Positions 57,730-64,000 of a stretch of DNA of 64,000 nt are shown here, piece by piece. The position numbers and the translations under genes are program-made. The stretch comes from Emcibacteraceae bacterium (GTDB lineage Bacteria; Pseudomonadota; Alphaproteobacteria; Sphingomonadales; Emcibacteraceae), in NCBI GenBank assembly GCA_021774795.1, contig JAJFIR010000031.1, positions 310,001 through 374,000 on the forward strand. The letters are read 5' to 3'. The first letter of the stretch is position 1; each line of letters begins with the position of its first letter. The notes beneath the pieces were generated by a model. That model ran no database searches. It was given only the letters and a program-made list of their open reading frames with translations, and had not been told where the DNA came from.

Positions 57730-59165
57730 AATAATTGCCCTTGTTTTCCAGGCGGCAGTTTATCGGCTTTTGCCTTTTTCTTTACCGGACCCGATTTTTC
57801 ACCGGTTGCCATAGCTGATATGATTCCGTCTCTGAATTCAATGCCAAGGTTTGCGCCTTTTTTAATTTTCTTTCCGTCACTAAGCGTTTTGCCATTATCA
57901 CCACGAACCACGGCAAACCCTCTTTCCAATACTCCTTGGTAACTAAGGCTTTCAAGCAATCTTGCCGGTGTTTCAAACTCATTTTTCTTCAGTCCGACAT
58001 AGTTCAAAATTGCTCTGCCCATTCTTTCACTTCCTTGAATTAAATGCTCGTCTGCCCGTCTTATTTCTGCCTTAACGGTTTCAGGCTTTAACATTCGTTT
58101 CACGCTTTCAAATTTCATTGCCTGGCGTTCGATGCTTACTTTTAGAGCACGCGGCAATCGTTCGCTAAGTTCGTCGAAACGCTGCGACGAAAGCGCAAGC
58201 AGTTCTGACGGTTTTGGCAGCCCGCGGCCCAATCCTTCCACTTTTTGTTCAAGATCATTAAAATATCGCCGTGTGGCTTTTTCAAGGCGCATATCAAAAT
58301 CACGAACCGTGTAAATTAAATCATCCCGAACAGGCACCGCCTTTTCCGCCGCCGCTGTCGGGGTTGGTACGCGAAAATCAGAAGCAAAATCAATTAAGGT
58401 AGTATCGGTTTCATGGCCGACCGCAGATATTAAGGGAATTTTCGACCCTGCAACCGCGCGGATCACTTCTTCCTCGTTAAAACACCAAAGATCTTCGAGG
58501 CTTCCGCCACCGCGAGCGACGATTAACACGTCGGGTTTTGGTATTTTGCCCTTTTCCGGCATATTATTAAATCCGTCAATGGCATCCGCTATTTGCTTTG
58601 ACGCACCCTCACCCTGCACAAGGACGGGCCAAACAAGTACGTGACGCGCAAAGCGATCTGACAAACGGTGCAAGATATCACGGATCACGGAACCCGTGGG
58701 CGACGTTACGACGCCAATAACTTTCGGCAAATAAGGAATTTCGCGCTTTCGGGACGCATCAAATAAACCTTCAGCCGCCAGCTCCCGTTTGCGCTTTTCA
58801 AGAAGCGCCATCAATGCACCCTCGCCAGCGACTTCCATTCGCTCAATGATGATTTGATATTTTGATCGTCCGGGATAGGTCGTTAATTTTCCCGTACAAA
58901 CAACCTCCAAGCCATCTTCCGGCCTAAAACTGAGCCTGCCCGCGACACCTTTCCACATCACGCCGTCGATAACAGATTTCTCGTCTTTTAAATTGAGATA
59001 AACATGGCCGGATGCGGCGCGTTTACATCCTGAAATTTCGCCTCTTATTCTTACATAACCAAACTGGTCTTCTACCGCGCGTTTTAAAGCAAGGCTTAAT
59101 TCGGTTACTGTGAATTCTTGGACGTTGGTTGCGGGTGCGTCGCTATTAAAGGGAATTTCGCTCAT
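57726..59165 (-). CDS. xseA: Exodeoxyribonuclease VII large subunit
   Basis: Large subunit of the single-strand-specific exonuclease ExoVII. N-terminal OB-fold (about residues 18-115, with YVRIRGEISGCKRAASGHVY), the catalytic region with GVVTSPTGSVIRDILHRL, VARGGGSLEDLWCFNEE and SAVGHETDTTLIDFASD, a long coiled-coil segment, then LGRGFAVVRG-like LERGFAVVRGDNGK near the end. 479 residues. The tail is Lys-rich. The small subunit xseB is not in the window. Confidence 0.96.
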   Translation of the reverse strand: MSEIPFNSDAPATNVQEFTVTELSLALKRAVEDQFGYVRIRGEISGCKRAASGHVYLNLKDEKSVIDGVMWKGVAGRLSFRPEDGLEVVCTGKLTTYPGRSKYQIIIERMEVAGEGALMALLEKRKRELAAEGLFDASRKREIPYLPKVIGVVTSPTGSVIRDILHRLSDRFARHVLVWPVLVQGEGASKQIADAIDGFNNMPEKGKIPKPDVLIVARGGGSLEDLWCFNEEEVIRAVAGSKIPLISAVGHETDTTLIDFASDFRVPTPTAAAEKAVPVRDDLIYTVRDFDMRLEKATRRYFNDLEQKVEGLGRGLPKPSELLALSSQRFDELSERLPRALKVSIERQAMKFESVKRMLKPETVKAEIRRADEHLIQGSERMGRAILNYVGLKKNEFETPARLLESLSYQGVLERGFAVVRGDNGKTLSDGKKIKKGANLGIEFRDGIISAMATGEKSGPVKKKAKADKLPPGKQGQLL

Positions 59166-59218
59166 TACTTTATCATATTGTTTTGTGGCTATATAATTTC
59201 ATTGATTGCTGACTTGCT

Positions 59219-59237
59219 TATCATAAAAGCTATGATA
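59219..59237. repeat. 7-bp inverted repeat upstream of purD
   Basis: TATCATA (59219-59225) and TATGATA (59231-59237), five bases apart, 36 bases before the purD ATG. It could be an operator or part of the promoter; no PurR-type consensus is recognised. Confidence 0.4.
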
Positions 59238-59272
59238 CAAGAGTGAAAAGAATTTAAAAAGGATAATTCATT

Positions 59273-60550
59273 ATGAATATTTTGATCATTGGTTCTGGCG
59301 GACGCGAGCATTCACTTTCCTGGAAAATTGCTCAGTCGCCATTACTGGATCAGCTTTATGTGGCACCCGGTAACGGGGGCATGGGTGATATTGCCAAATG
59401 TGTCGATTTAGATGCCGCAAATCAAAACGAAGTTGTCGAATTTTGCCACGATAAAAATATTGAATTTGTTGTTATTGGCCCTGAAGCACCACTAGTAGAT
59501 GGCCTCGCTGATCGGTTATCACAAGGAAACATCACAACCTTTGGCCCAACAGCGGCGGCCGCAATTTTAGAGGGATCAAAAGGTTTCACAAAGGATTTAT
59601 GTGCAAAATATAAAATTCCAACTGCGGCATACGGCCGATTTAAAGAAGCCGCTACAGCAAAAAGTTTTGTCGCAGAAAAAGGAACACCGATTGTCATCAA
59701 GGCCGATGGATTAGCGGCGGGAAAAGGCGTAATCATTGCAGAAAATATTGAAAAAGCAAACACCGCAATTGATGATATATTCGGGGGGCAGTTTGGTGAA
59801 GCAGGTGCGGAGCTGGTCGTAGAAGAATTTTTGGAAGGAGAGGAAGCGAGCTTTTTCGTGCTTACAGACGGCGAAAACATATTACCGTTCGGCACAGCGC
59901 AGGACCATAAGCGAGTTGGCGAAGGTGACACAGGTCCAAACACCGGTGGAATGGGGGCATATTCGCCCGCACAGGTTATGGATGGTCAAATGATTGAGCG
60001 GACAATCAACGAAATTATTTTACCTACCGTTAAGGGAATGAAACAGGAAGGACGTCCCTTTCAAGGTGTTCTTTTCGCAGGACTCATGATTACCGAAAAG
60101 GGTCCTGAACTTATTGAATATAATGTCCGCTTTGGCGACCCGGAATGTCAAACCCTTATGATGCGCTTAACATCAGATATTGTTCCTGCTTTAATAGCCT
60201 GCGCGACAGGTAATGTTGATAAGGTGCCTGTGACATGGTCAGAAAATGTTGCATTGAATGTGGTTATGGCGGCGAATGGATATCCGGGAAGTTATCAAAA
60301 AAATACGGAAATTAGAAACCTTGATCAAGCAGGCAGCGCGGATAATATCGTTATATTTCATGCTGGAACAAAAAAAGACGGGAATGCTATTCTTGCAACG
60401 GGTGGTCGCGTATTGAATATTACCGCCCTTTCCCCGACCGTATCCGAAGCGAAAAAAAACGCCTATAAGGCCCTTGATCAGATTGACTGGGAACATGGGT
60501 TTTGCCGCCGTGATATTGGCTGGCGCGCGGTCAAAAGAGAGAATGTTTAA
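59273..60550 (+). CDS. purD: Phosphoribosylamine-glycine ligase (GAR synthetase)
   Basis: Second step of purine synthesis, an ATP-grasp enzyme. 425 residues: the N-domain starts MNILIIGSGGREHSLSWKIA; PGNGGMG, FVVIGPEAPLVDGLAD, VIKADGLAAGKGVII (ATP-binding loop), FGTAQDHKRVGEGDTGPNTG and EYNVRFGDPECQ are family signatures. Divergent from xseA. Confidence 0.97.
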   Translation: MNILIIGSGGREHSLSWKIAQSPLLDQLYVAPGNGGMGDIAKCVDLDAANQNEVVEFCHDKNIEFVVIGPEAPLVDGLADRLSQGNITTFGPTAAAAILEGSKGFTKDLCAKYKIPTAAYGRFKEAATAKSFVAEKGTPIVIKADGLAAGKGVIIAENIEKANTAIDDIFGGQFGEAGAELVVEEFLEGEEASFFVLTDGENILPFGTAQDHKRVGEGDTGPNTGGMGAYSPAQVMDGQMIERTINEIILPTVKGMKQEGRPFQGVLFAGLMITEKGPELIEYNVRFGDPECQTLMMRLTSDIVPALIACATGNVDKVPVTWSENVALNVVMAANGYPGSYQKNTEIRNLDQAGSADNIVIFHAGTKKDGNAILATGGRVLNITALSPTVSEAKKNAYKALDQIDWEHGFCRRDIGWRAVKRENV

Positions 60551-60596
60551 GCCCTAAAATTAATCATCTTATTTGGACGATATATATTTCTGTTAA

Positions 60597-60640
60597 TTGT
60601 TACATTTTTATTACAAATTTGTTGCATATTCATGACAATG
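60597..60640 (+). promoter_or_regulatory. Pho-box-like array of four 11-bp units
   Basis: Four 7-base elements at exact 11-base spacing: TTGTTAC (60597), TTATTAC (60608), TTGTTGC (60619) and TCATGAC (60630), each followed by a 4-base AT-rich spacer. This is the 7+4 architecture of PhoB sites (CTGTCAT-N4 direct repeats), though the bases differ from the E. coli consensus. It ends 48 bases before the Na+/phosphate symporter start, which fits phosphate control. Confidence 0.6.
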
Positions 60641-60687
60641 ATGGAATCATGCCGTTAGTTTAATAACTATTTTGGAATCCCACCATC

Positions 60688-61851
60688 ATGACTGAAACGT
60701 CGCAGGTAAATATCGACACCGTTAGTTCGCAAAATAACATAAAAACATTCTTCCAATGGGTTGCAATTGCAACATTGGTTTATTTGTTGATTAGTTCGGT
60801 CGGTATGATCGGGGCCGGCTTTAAGGGAGCCACAAAAGGACAGGCCTCCGAACTATTTCAGTTCGCCACCAACCCATTTATGGGGCTTATCATTGGTATT
60901 CTCGCTACTGCAATGATCCAGTCATCTTCAACTGTAACATCGATAATTGTCGGGCTTGTCGCCGGGGGATTGCCGGTTGAAACGGCGGTTCCGATGATAA
61001 TGGGCGCAAATATTGGCACCACTATTACCAATACGATAGTAAGTTTAGGTCATGTTAGACGCAAAAAGGAATTTAGACGCGCGTTTGCCTCTGCAACGGT
61101 TCATGATTTTTTTAATGTTATGGCCGTCGCTATATTTTTGCCGATAGAAATCTTGTTTCACCCGCTGGCAAAAATTGGTGGTTTTTTTGCGGAAATATTT
61201 GTCGGCGGTGACAATATGAGTGTTAAAGGGCTTAACTTCATAAAACCCGCGACAAAACCAGTAATTGATTTGTTCACCGAATTATCAAAAATAATATCAG
61301 AAAATGCTATGTATATTCTATTAATCGTTTTTGGTATTTTGACTATATTTCTTGCCATTACCGTGATTGGAAAACTACTTAAGAAATTGATGGTGGGGCG
61401 CGCTAAAGTGATTATGCATAATGCAATTGGAAAAGGTCCGCTTACCGGCATATTTTCTGGTGCAATAGTCACTGTTCTGGTGCAATCTTCATCAACAACC
61501 ACCAGCCTAATGGTACCGCTGGCAGGATCCGGTGTTTTCAGATTGAAACAAATTTATCCGTTTACACTAGGGGCTAATATTGGAACAACGATAACTGCTT
61601 TGCTCGCCGCCACCGCCATATCCGGGGAGACAGCCGTTTTTGCCTTGCAGATTGCCCTCGTTCATTTGATCTATAATACTGCTGCGGTATCGTTTATTTA
61701 CGGCATCAAAAATCTAAGAAAAGTACCAATACGTGGTGCGCTATGGTTAGCAAAGTTGGCCACTGAGAGAAAATCGATAGCCCTCTTATATATCGTCGGT
61801 GTTTTCTTTGGACTTCCGGCAATACTCATTTTTATTACTAATCAATTTTAA
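60688..61851 (+). CDS. Na+/phosphate cotransporter (NptA/PF02690 family)
   Basis: Inner-membrane symporter of 387 residues with two inverted Na/Pi-cotransporter repeats. Each has the QSSST phosphate-site motif: residues 78-82 (QSSSTVTSIIVGLVAGG) and about 265-269 (QSSSTTTSLMVPLAGSG), each followed by GANIGTTIT. About eight to ten helices. Unlike many bacterial relatives it lacks a C-terminal PhoU domain. The next gene, 13 bases on, is a small coiled-coil protein. Confidence 0.93.
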   Translation: MTETSQVNIDTVSSQNNIKTFFQWVAIATLVYLLISSVGMIGAGFKGATKGQASELFQFATNPFMGLIIGILATAMIQSSSTVTSIIVGLVAGGLPVETAVPMIMGANIGTTITNTIVSLGHVRRKKEFRRAFASATVHDFFNVMAVAIFLPIEILFHPLAKIGGFFAEIFVGGDNMSVKGLNFIKPATKPVIDLFTELSKIISENAMYILLIVFGILTIFLAITVIGKLLKKLMVGRAKVIMHNAIGKGPLTGIFSGAIVTVLVQSSSTTTSLMVPLAGSGVFRLKQIYPFTLGANIGTTITALLAATAISGETAVFALQIALVHLIYNTAAVSFIYGIKNLRKVPIRGALWLAKLATERKSIALLYIVGVFFGLPAILIFITNQF

Positions 61852-61864
61852 CTAAAGGGCAGTT

Positions 61865-62086
61865 ATGACCGACGATGAATATGAAACATTATCAACTAAA
61901 AAGCTAAAGAAGCTCATTAAAAGAACGGAAGAAACGTTGGATGAGTTAAAAGGCGAAATGAAAAAAAGAAAGCTGGATGTTCAGCACTCTGAAATTGATC
62001 ATTTAGAAGATCATATGGATGAAGTTGAACACCGCTTTTCAAATTTTATGGTTTTTCTGAAAGATGTGCTCAAAGAAAAGAAGTAA
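61865..62086 (+). CDS. Small coiled-coil protein of unknown function
   Basis: A 73-residue, highly charged protein predicted to be almost wholly helical (TKKLKKLIKRTEETLDELKG, then LEDHMDEVEHRFSNFMVFL). No signal peptide, Cys or known motif. The ATG is 13 bases after the phosphate symporter stop, so it is probably co-transcribed with it. The position makes a link to phosphate transport possible, in place of the missing PhoU domain, but this is only inference from context. I do not recognise the family. Confidence 0.7.
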   Translation: MTDDEYETLSTKKLKKLIKRTEETLDELKGEMKKRKLDVQHSEIDHLEDHMDEVEHRFSNFMVFLKDVLKEKK

Positions 62087-62095
62087 TCTATTTGT

Positions 62096-62515
62096 CTAGG
62101 ACTGAGGTTTCCAGTCAGGTTGAGTGTTGAATATATGAAGTGCTTCATCCATATCGTCCCACTTTTTTTTGTTCCGGGAAAAAATTGCTACTTCCGGCAC
62201 AAACTGATTACCATCTTCAAATGTCCCCAGCGGCACCGTGATGAAGTCCGTCATTTTATCATTACAACTATAAATTAGACTACCGCATGAAGGGCAAAAA
62301 GCTCGAGTGACTTCATTACTGTTATTTGAAGTATTTTTATATTTGCTCAGATTTCCTGAAACCTTAAAATTTTCAACTTTAAACATAGCTCCCGTCGCAT
62401 GGCCCGCTCCGCTTTGTTTTTGACAATCTACGCAGTGACAATGCGCCACAATAACAGGATCACCTTCAACGGTATATTGAACTGAATCACATAGACAACT
62501 TCCGCTGCGAGTCAT
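62096..62515 (-). CDS. GFA-family zinc protein (Gfa/CENP-V domain)
   Basis: A 139-residue protein of the glutathione-dependent formaldehyde-activating fold. Zinc cysteines are in GSCLCDSVQYTVEG, AHCHCVDCQKQSGAGH and AFCPSCGSLIYS. Most members are not true Gfa enzymes, and the biological substrate is unknown. It converges with the small coiled-coil gene, 10 bases apart. Confidence 0.88.
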   Translation of the reverse strand: MTRSGSCLCDSVQYTVEGDPVIVAHCHCVDCQKQSGAGHATGAMFKVENFKVSGNLSKYKNTSNNSNEVTRAFCPSCGSLIYSCNDKMTDFITVPLGTFEDGNQFVPEVAIFSRNKKKWDDMDEALHIFNTQPDWKPQS

Positions 62516-62536
62516 TTTATTATCCCAACCATTTAA

Positions 62537-63835
62537 TTATATTAATTCGGCTTTACCAGGAAGACCTTTGGTAGATACGATATGAATATCTCTTTGCGGG
62601 TAAGGGAATTCTATGCCACCATCACTGAATTTATGCCAGATATCCAAGTAAACTTCGCTGGCAATATTTGAAACGCCATTTTCACTGTCTCTGATCCACA
62701 TTCTAAGTTCCAGATCAATTCCATTATCACCAAAACCCTTAATTAGAACTTTAGGTTCCGGGTTTTTAATGACGCGCGCGGAATCATCAGCAGCCTTAAG
62801 CATCAATGCCATCGCCTTTTCAATATCACTATTATAGGAAACGTTTACAGGCAAATGTCGGCGCACTTTGTTGTCAGAAAAAGTCCAATTGACCACAGGT
62901 TGCGTAATAATATCTTCATTCGGCACCAGATGTTCACGGCCGTCGCGGGAAATAACCGACGTATAGCGTGCGGCGAGCTTGTTAATCCTGCCATAAGTAC
63001 CCGAAATTTCAATCACATCACCTGGCTTTATGGATTTATCAAGAAGCAATATTACGCCACTGATGAAGTTTGAAACTACTTTCTGTAAACCAAAACCAAG
63101 ACCAACACCGATTGCACCACCAAATACAGCGAGAGCCGTCAGATCGATTCCCATACTTGAAATGGCAAATAAAAATGCGAATACCACAAGTACAATACGT
63201 GATAATTTACTGAGCAACACTCTCGCGGAAGGTGTGACATTTGACGATTGCCTTAGCTTTGTTTCAATAAGACTTGAGACGAATACTGCAAGCCATAACA
63301 GCACGATCATCGTTGCCACACCGGTGATGACTGCCAATATGCTTACGGTATTTCCGCCAATGGAGAATGTTGTAACACCCAGAAAATTAATGAAGGGTAC
63401 GAGAAGACCAAATATATTTAAAATCACAAGTGACCAAGCAATGACCCTTATCAAACGAGAGATGCTCTCACTATTAATCATAAGTGTCACAAAACTTAGT
63501 ACGACCCACATAGATATGAGACTTGAGGCCATTCTTAAAAGTATGATAGAGTTACCAAGGCTTTCCATGATCTGCCATGCGGTAAATACCGCTAACCACC
63601 AAATCAACGGCAGATACAGGGCTTTCCAGAACTTTTCCGATTTCTGATAGAAAATTTTGTCTTCAAGAACTTTGTGAATAAAGGGAGACAACGAGCGAGT
63701 GGCACCATAGCTTATTATATAAAGAACCAACACAATACCCAACTGGGTAACACTTTCGATCGTAAATAAGTTAACCTCCAGCCAATTTACGATAGCAATA
63801 TAAAAATCATTCGCCCTAGCGGTTATCTCATCCAT
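62537..63835 (-). CDS. Mechanosensitive ion channel, MscS family
   Basis: A 432-residue membrane protein with about five to six helices in the first 250 residues. The pore-lining helix and beta domain are GGAIGVGLGFGLQKVVSNFI and GVILLLDKSIKPGDVIEISG, followed by the cytoplasmic domain RLAARYTSVISRDGREHLVPN-like segment. It opens under membrane tension to release solutes in osmotic downshock. Larger than E. coli MscS because of extra N-terminal helices, as in the MscM/YbdG-like group. Confidence 0.92.
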   Translation of the reverse strand: MDEITARANDFYIAIVNWLEVNLFTIESVTQLGIVLVLYIISYGATRSLSPFIHKVLEDKIFYQKSEKFWKALYLPLIWWLAVFTAWQIMESLGNSIILLRMASSLISMWVVLSFVTLMINSESISRLIRVIAWSLVILNIFGLLVPFINFLGVTTFSIGGNTVSILAVITGVATMIVLLWLAVFVSSLIETKLRQSSNVTPSARVLLSKLSRIVLVVFAFLFAISSMGIDLTALAVFGGAIGVGLGFGLQKVVSNFISGVILLLDKSIKPGDVIEISGTYGRINKLAARYTSVISRDGREHLVPNEDIITQPVVNWTFSDNKVRRHLPVNVSYNSDIEKAMALMLKAADDSARVIKNPEPKVLIKGFGDNGIDLELRMWIRDSENGVSNIASEVYLDIWHKFSDGGIEFPYPQRDIHIVSTKGLPGKAELI

Positions 63836-63858
63836 TGGTTAACTTTCTTTACCTATTA

Positions 63859-64000
63859 TTATCTTCGTTCTTTAAAAAAATTCTTGAGTAATATTGTTGA
63901 AGGTCCCGCCATGATATCGCCGTATACTTCCGGCTTATGATGACAGCTTTTAGCGTTAAAGACAATTGCGCCGTTTTCAACGCCGCCGCCTTTTTTATCT
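63859..64000 (-). CDS. tadA: tRNA adenosine(34) deaminase TadA (C-terminal end only)
   Basis: The minus strand from the window edge to the stop at 63859 reads DKKGGGVENGAIVF, then SCHHKPEVYGDIM and ends LLKNFFKERR. This matches the C-terminus of alphaproteobacterial TadA (usual form DPKxGxVxHG, CHHxPEV, LLRxFFxxRR). TadA makes inosine at the wobble base of tRNA-Arg. Only about 46 residues are visible; the catalytic HAE and PCxxC motifs lie outside. It is transcribed towards mscS. Confidence 0.72.
   Translation of the reverse strand, partial: DKKGGGVENGAIVFNAKSCHHKPEVYGDIMAGPSTILLKNFFKERR

Noticed and set aside
59422-59943. 173-codon minus-strand frame inside purD
   Set aside because: Fully contained within the conserved ATP-grasp gene on the other strand; no independent signals.
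63030-63647. 205-codon plus-strand frame opposite mscS
   Set aside because: The minus strand encodes a clear MscS channel; the plus frame has no recognisable features.

Overview
The window is chromosomal DNA from an AT-rich, aerobic, Gram-negative bacterium. It is very probably a marine-type alphaproteobacterium; a Kordiimonadales/Emcibacter-like lineage is a guess from gene content only. Supporting signs are an aa3 oxidase operon in the order ctaC-ctaD-ctaB-coxF-ctaG-coxC, a FYDLN-acid (TIGR02300) gene next to tRNA-Ala and aroA-cmk-rpsA-ihfB, the trpFBA-accD-folC string, a class II (CP4-like) AroA, an ispH-thrB-rnhA run, a plant-type glutamate-cysteine ligase, an H+-pyrophosphatase, a TorF-type porin and ubiquinone genes (ubiA, ubiD). 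No rRNA, prophage, insertion sequence or CRISPR array was seen.

Layout. 1-4761 (minus): cytochrome c oxidase structural and assembly genes, with FNR/FixK-type palindromes upstream. 5113-8292: tldD, an internally deleted methyltransferase remnant, an acyltransferase and an ACT-domain gene. 8349-14132: tRNA-Ala(GGC), the FYDLN gene, aroA-cmk-rpsA, ihfB and lapA. 14149-21030: pyrF-trpFBA-accD-folC and thiE-GST, tightly packed. 21123-27504: DUF3775, GNAT, NfeD/SPFH, YqgE and a large TonB-dependent receptor. 27654-32518 (minus): sppA, ispH, thrB, rnhA and an ankyrin gene. 32673-37325: a tandem glycine riboswitch controlling gcvT-gcvH-gcvPA-gcvPB. 37335-42725: accessory genes (GNAT, thiol dioxygenase, serine hydrolase, M28 peptidase) and a Fic gene lodged between the M28 gene and the severed 3' end of a second M28 gene. 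42731-53891: gshA, retropepsin, rsmE, ubiA, a glycosyltransferase, hppA-ppa, ubiD and pmbA (partner of tldD, 47 kb away). 54024-57729: envelope and periplasmic genes of less clear function (DUF2785, DUF3179, TorF porin, M23 peptidase). 57726-64000: xseA, purD, a Na+/phosphate symporter behind a Pho-box-like 11-bp repeat array, a small coiled-coil protein, a GFA protein, MscS and the 3' end of tadA.

Most of the window is ordinary core metabolism: respiration, aromatic and tryptophan synthesis, one-carbon/glycine metabolism, isoprenoid/ubiquinone synthesis and pyrophosphate energetics. I did not find a clearly new multi-gene system. The best leads are the Fic/M28 scar with its operator-like inverted repeat, the Pho-like 11-bp array, the FNR-type boxes at the oxidase operon, the histone-H1-like tail on ribosomal protein S1, and a 16-bp palindrome between rsmE and ubiA.
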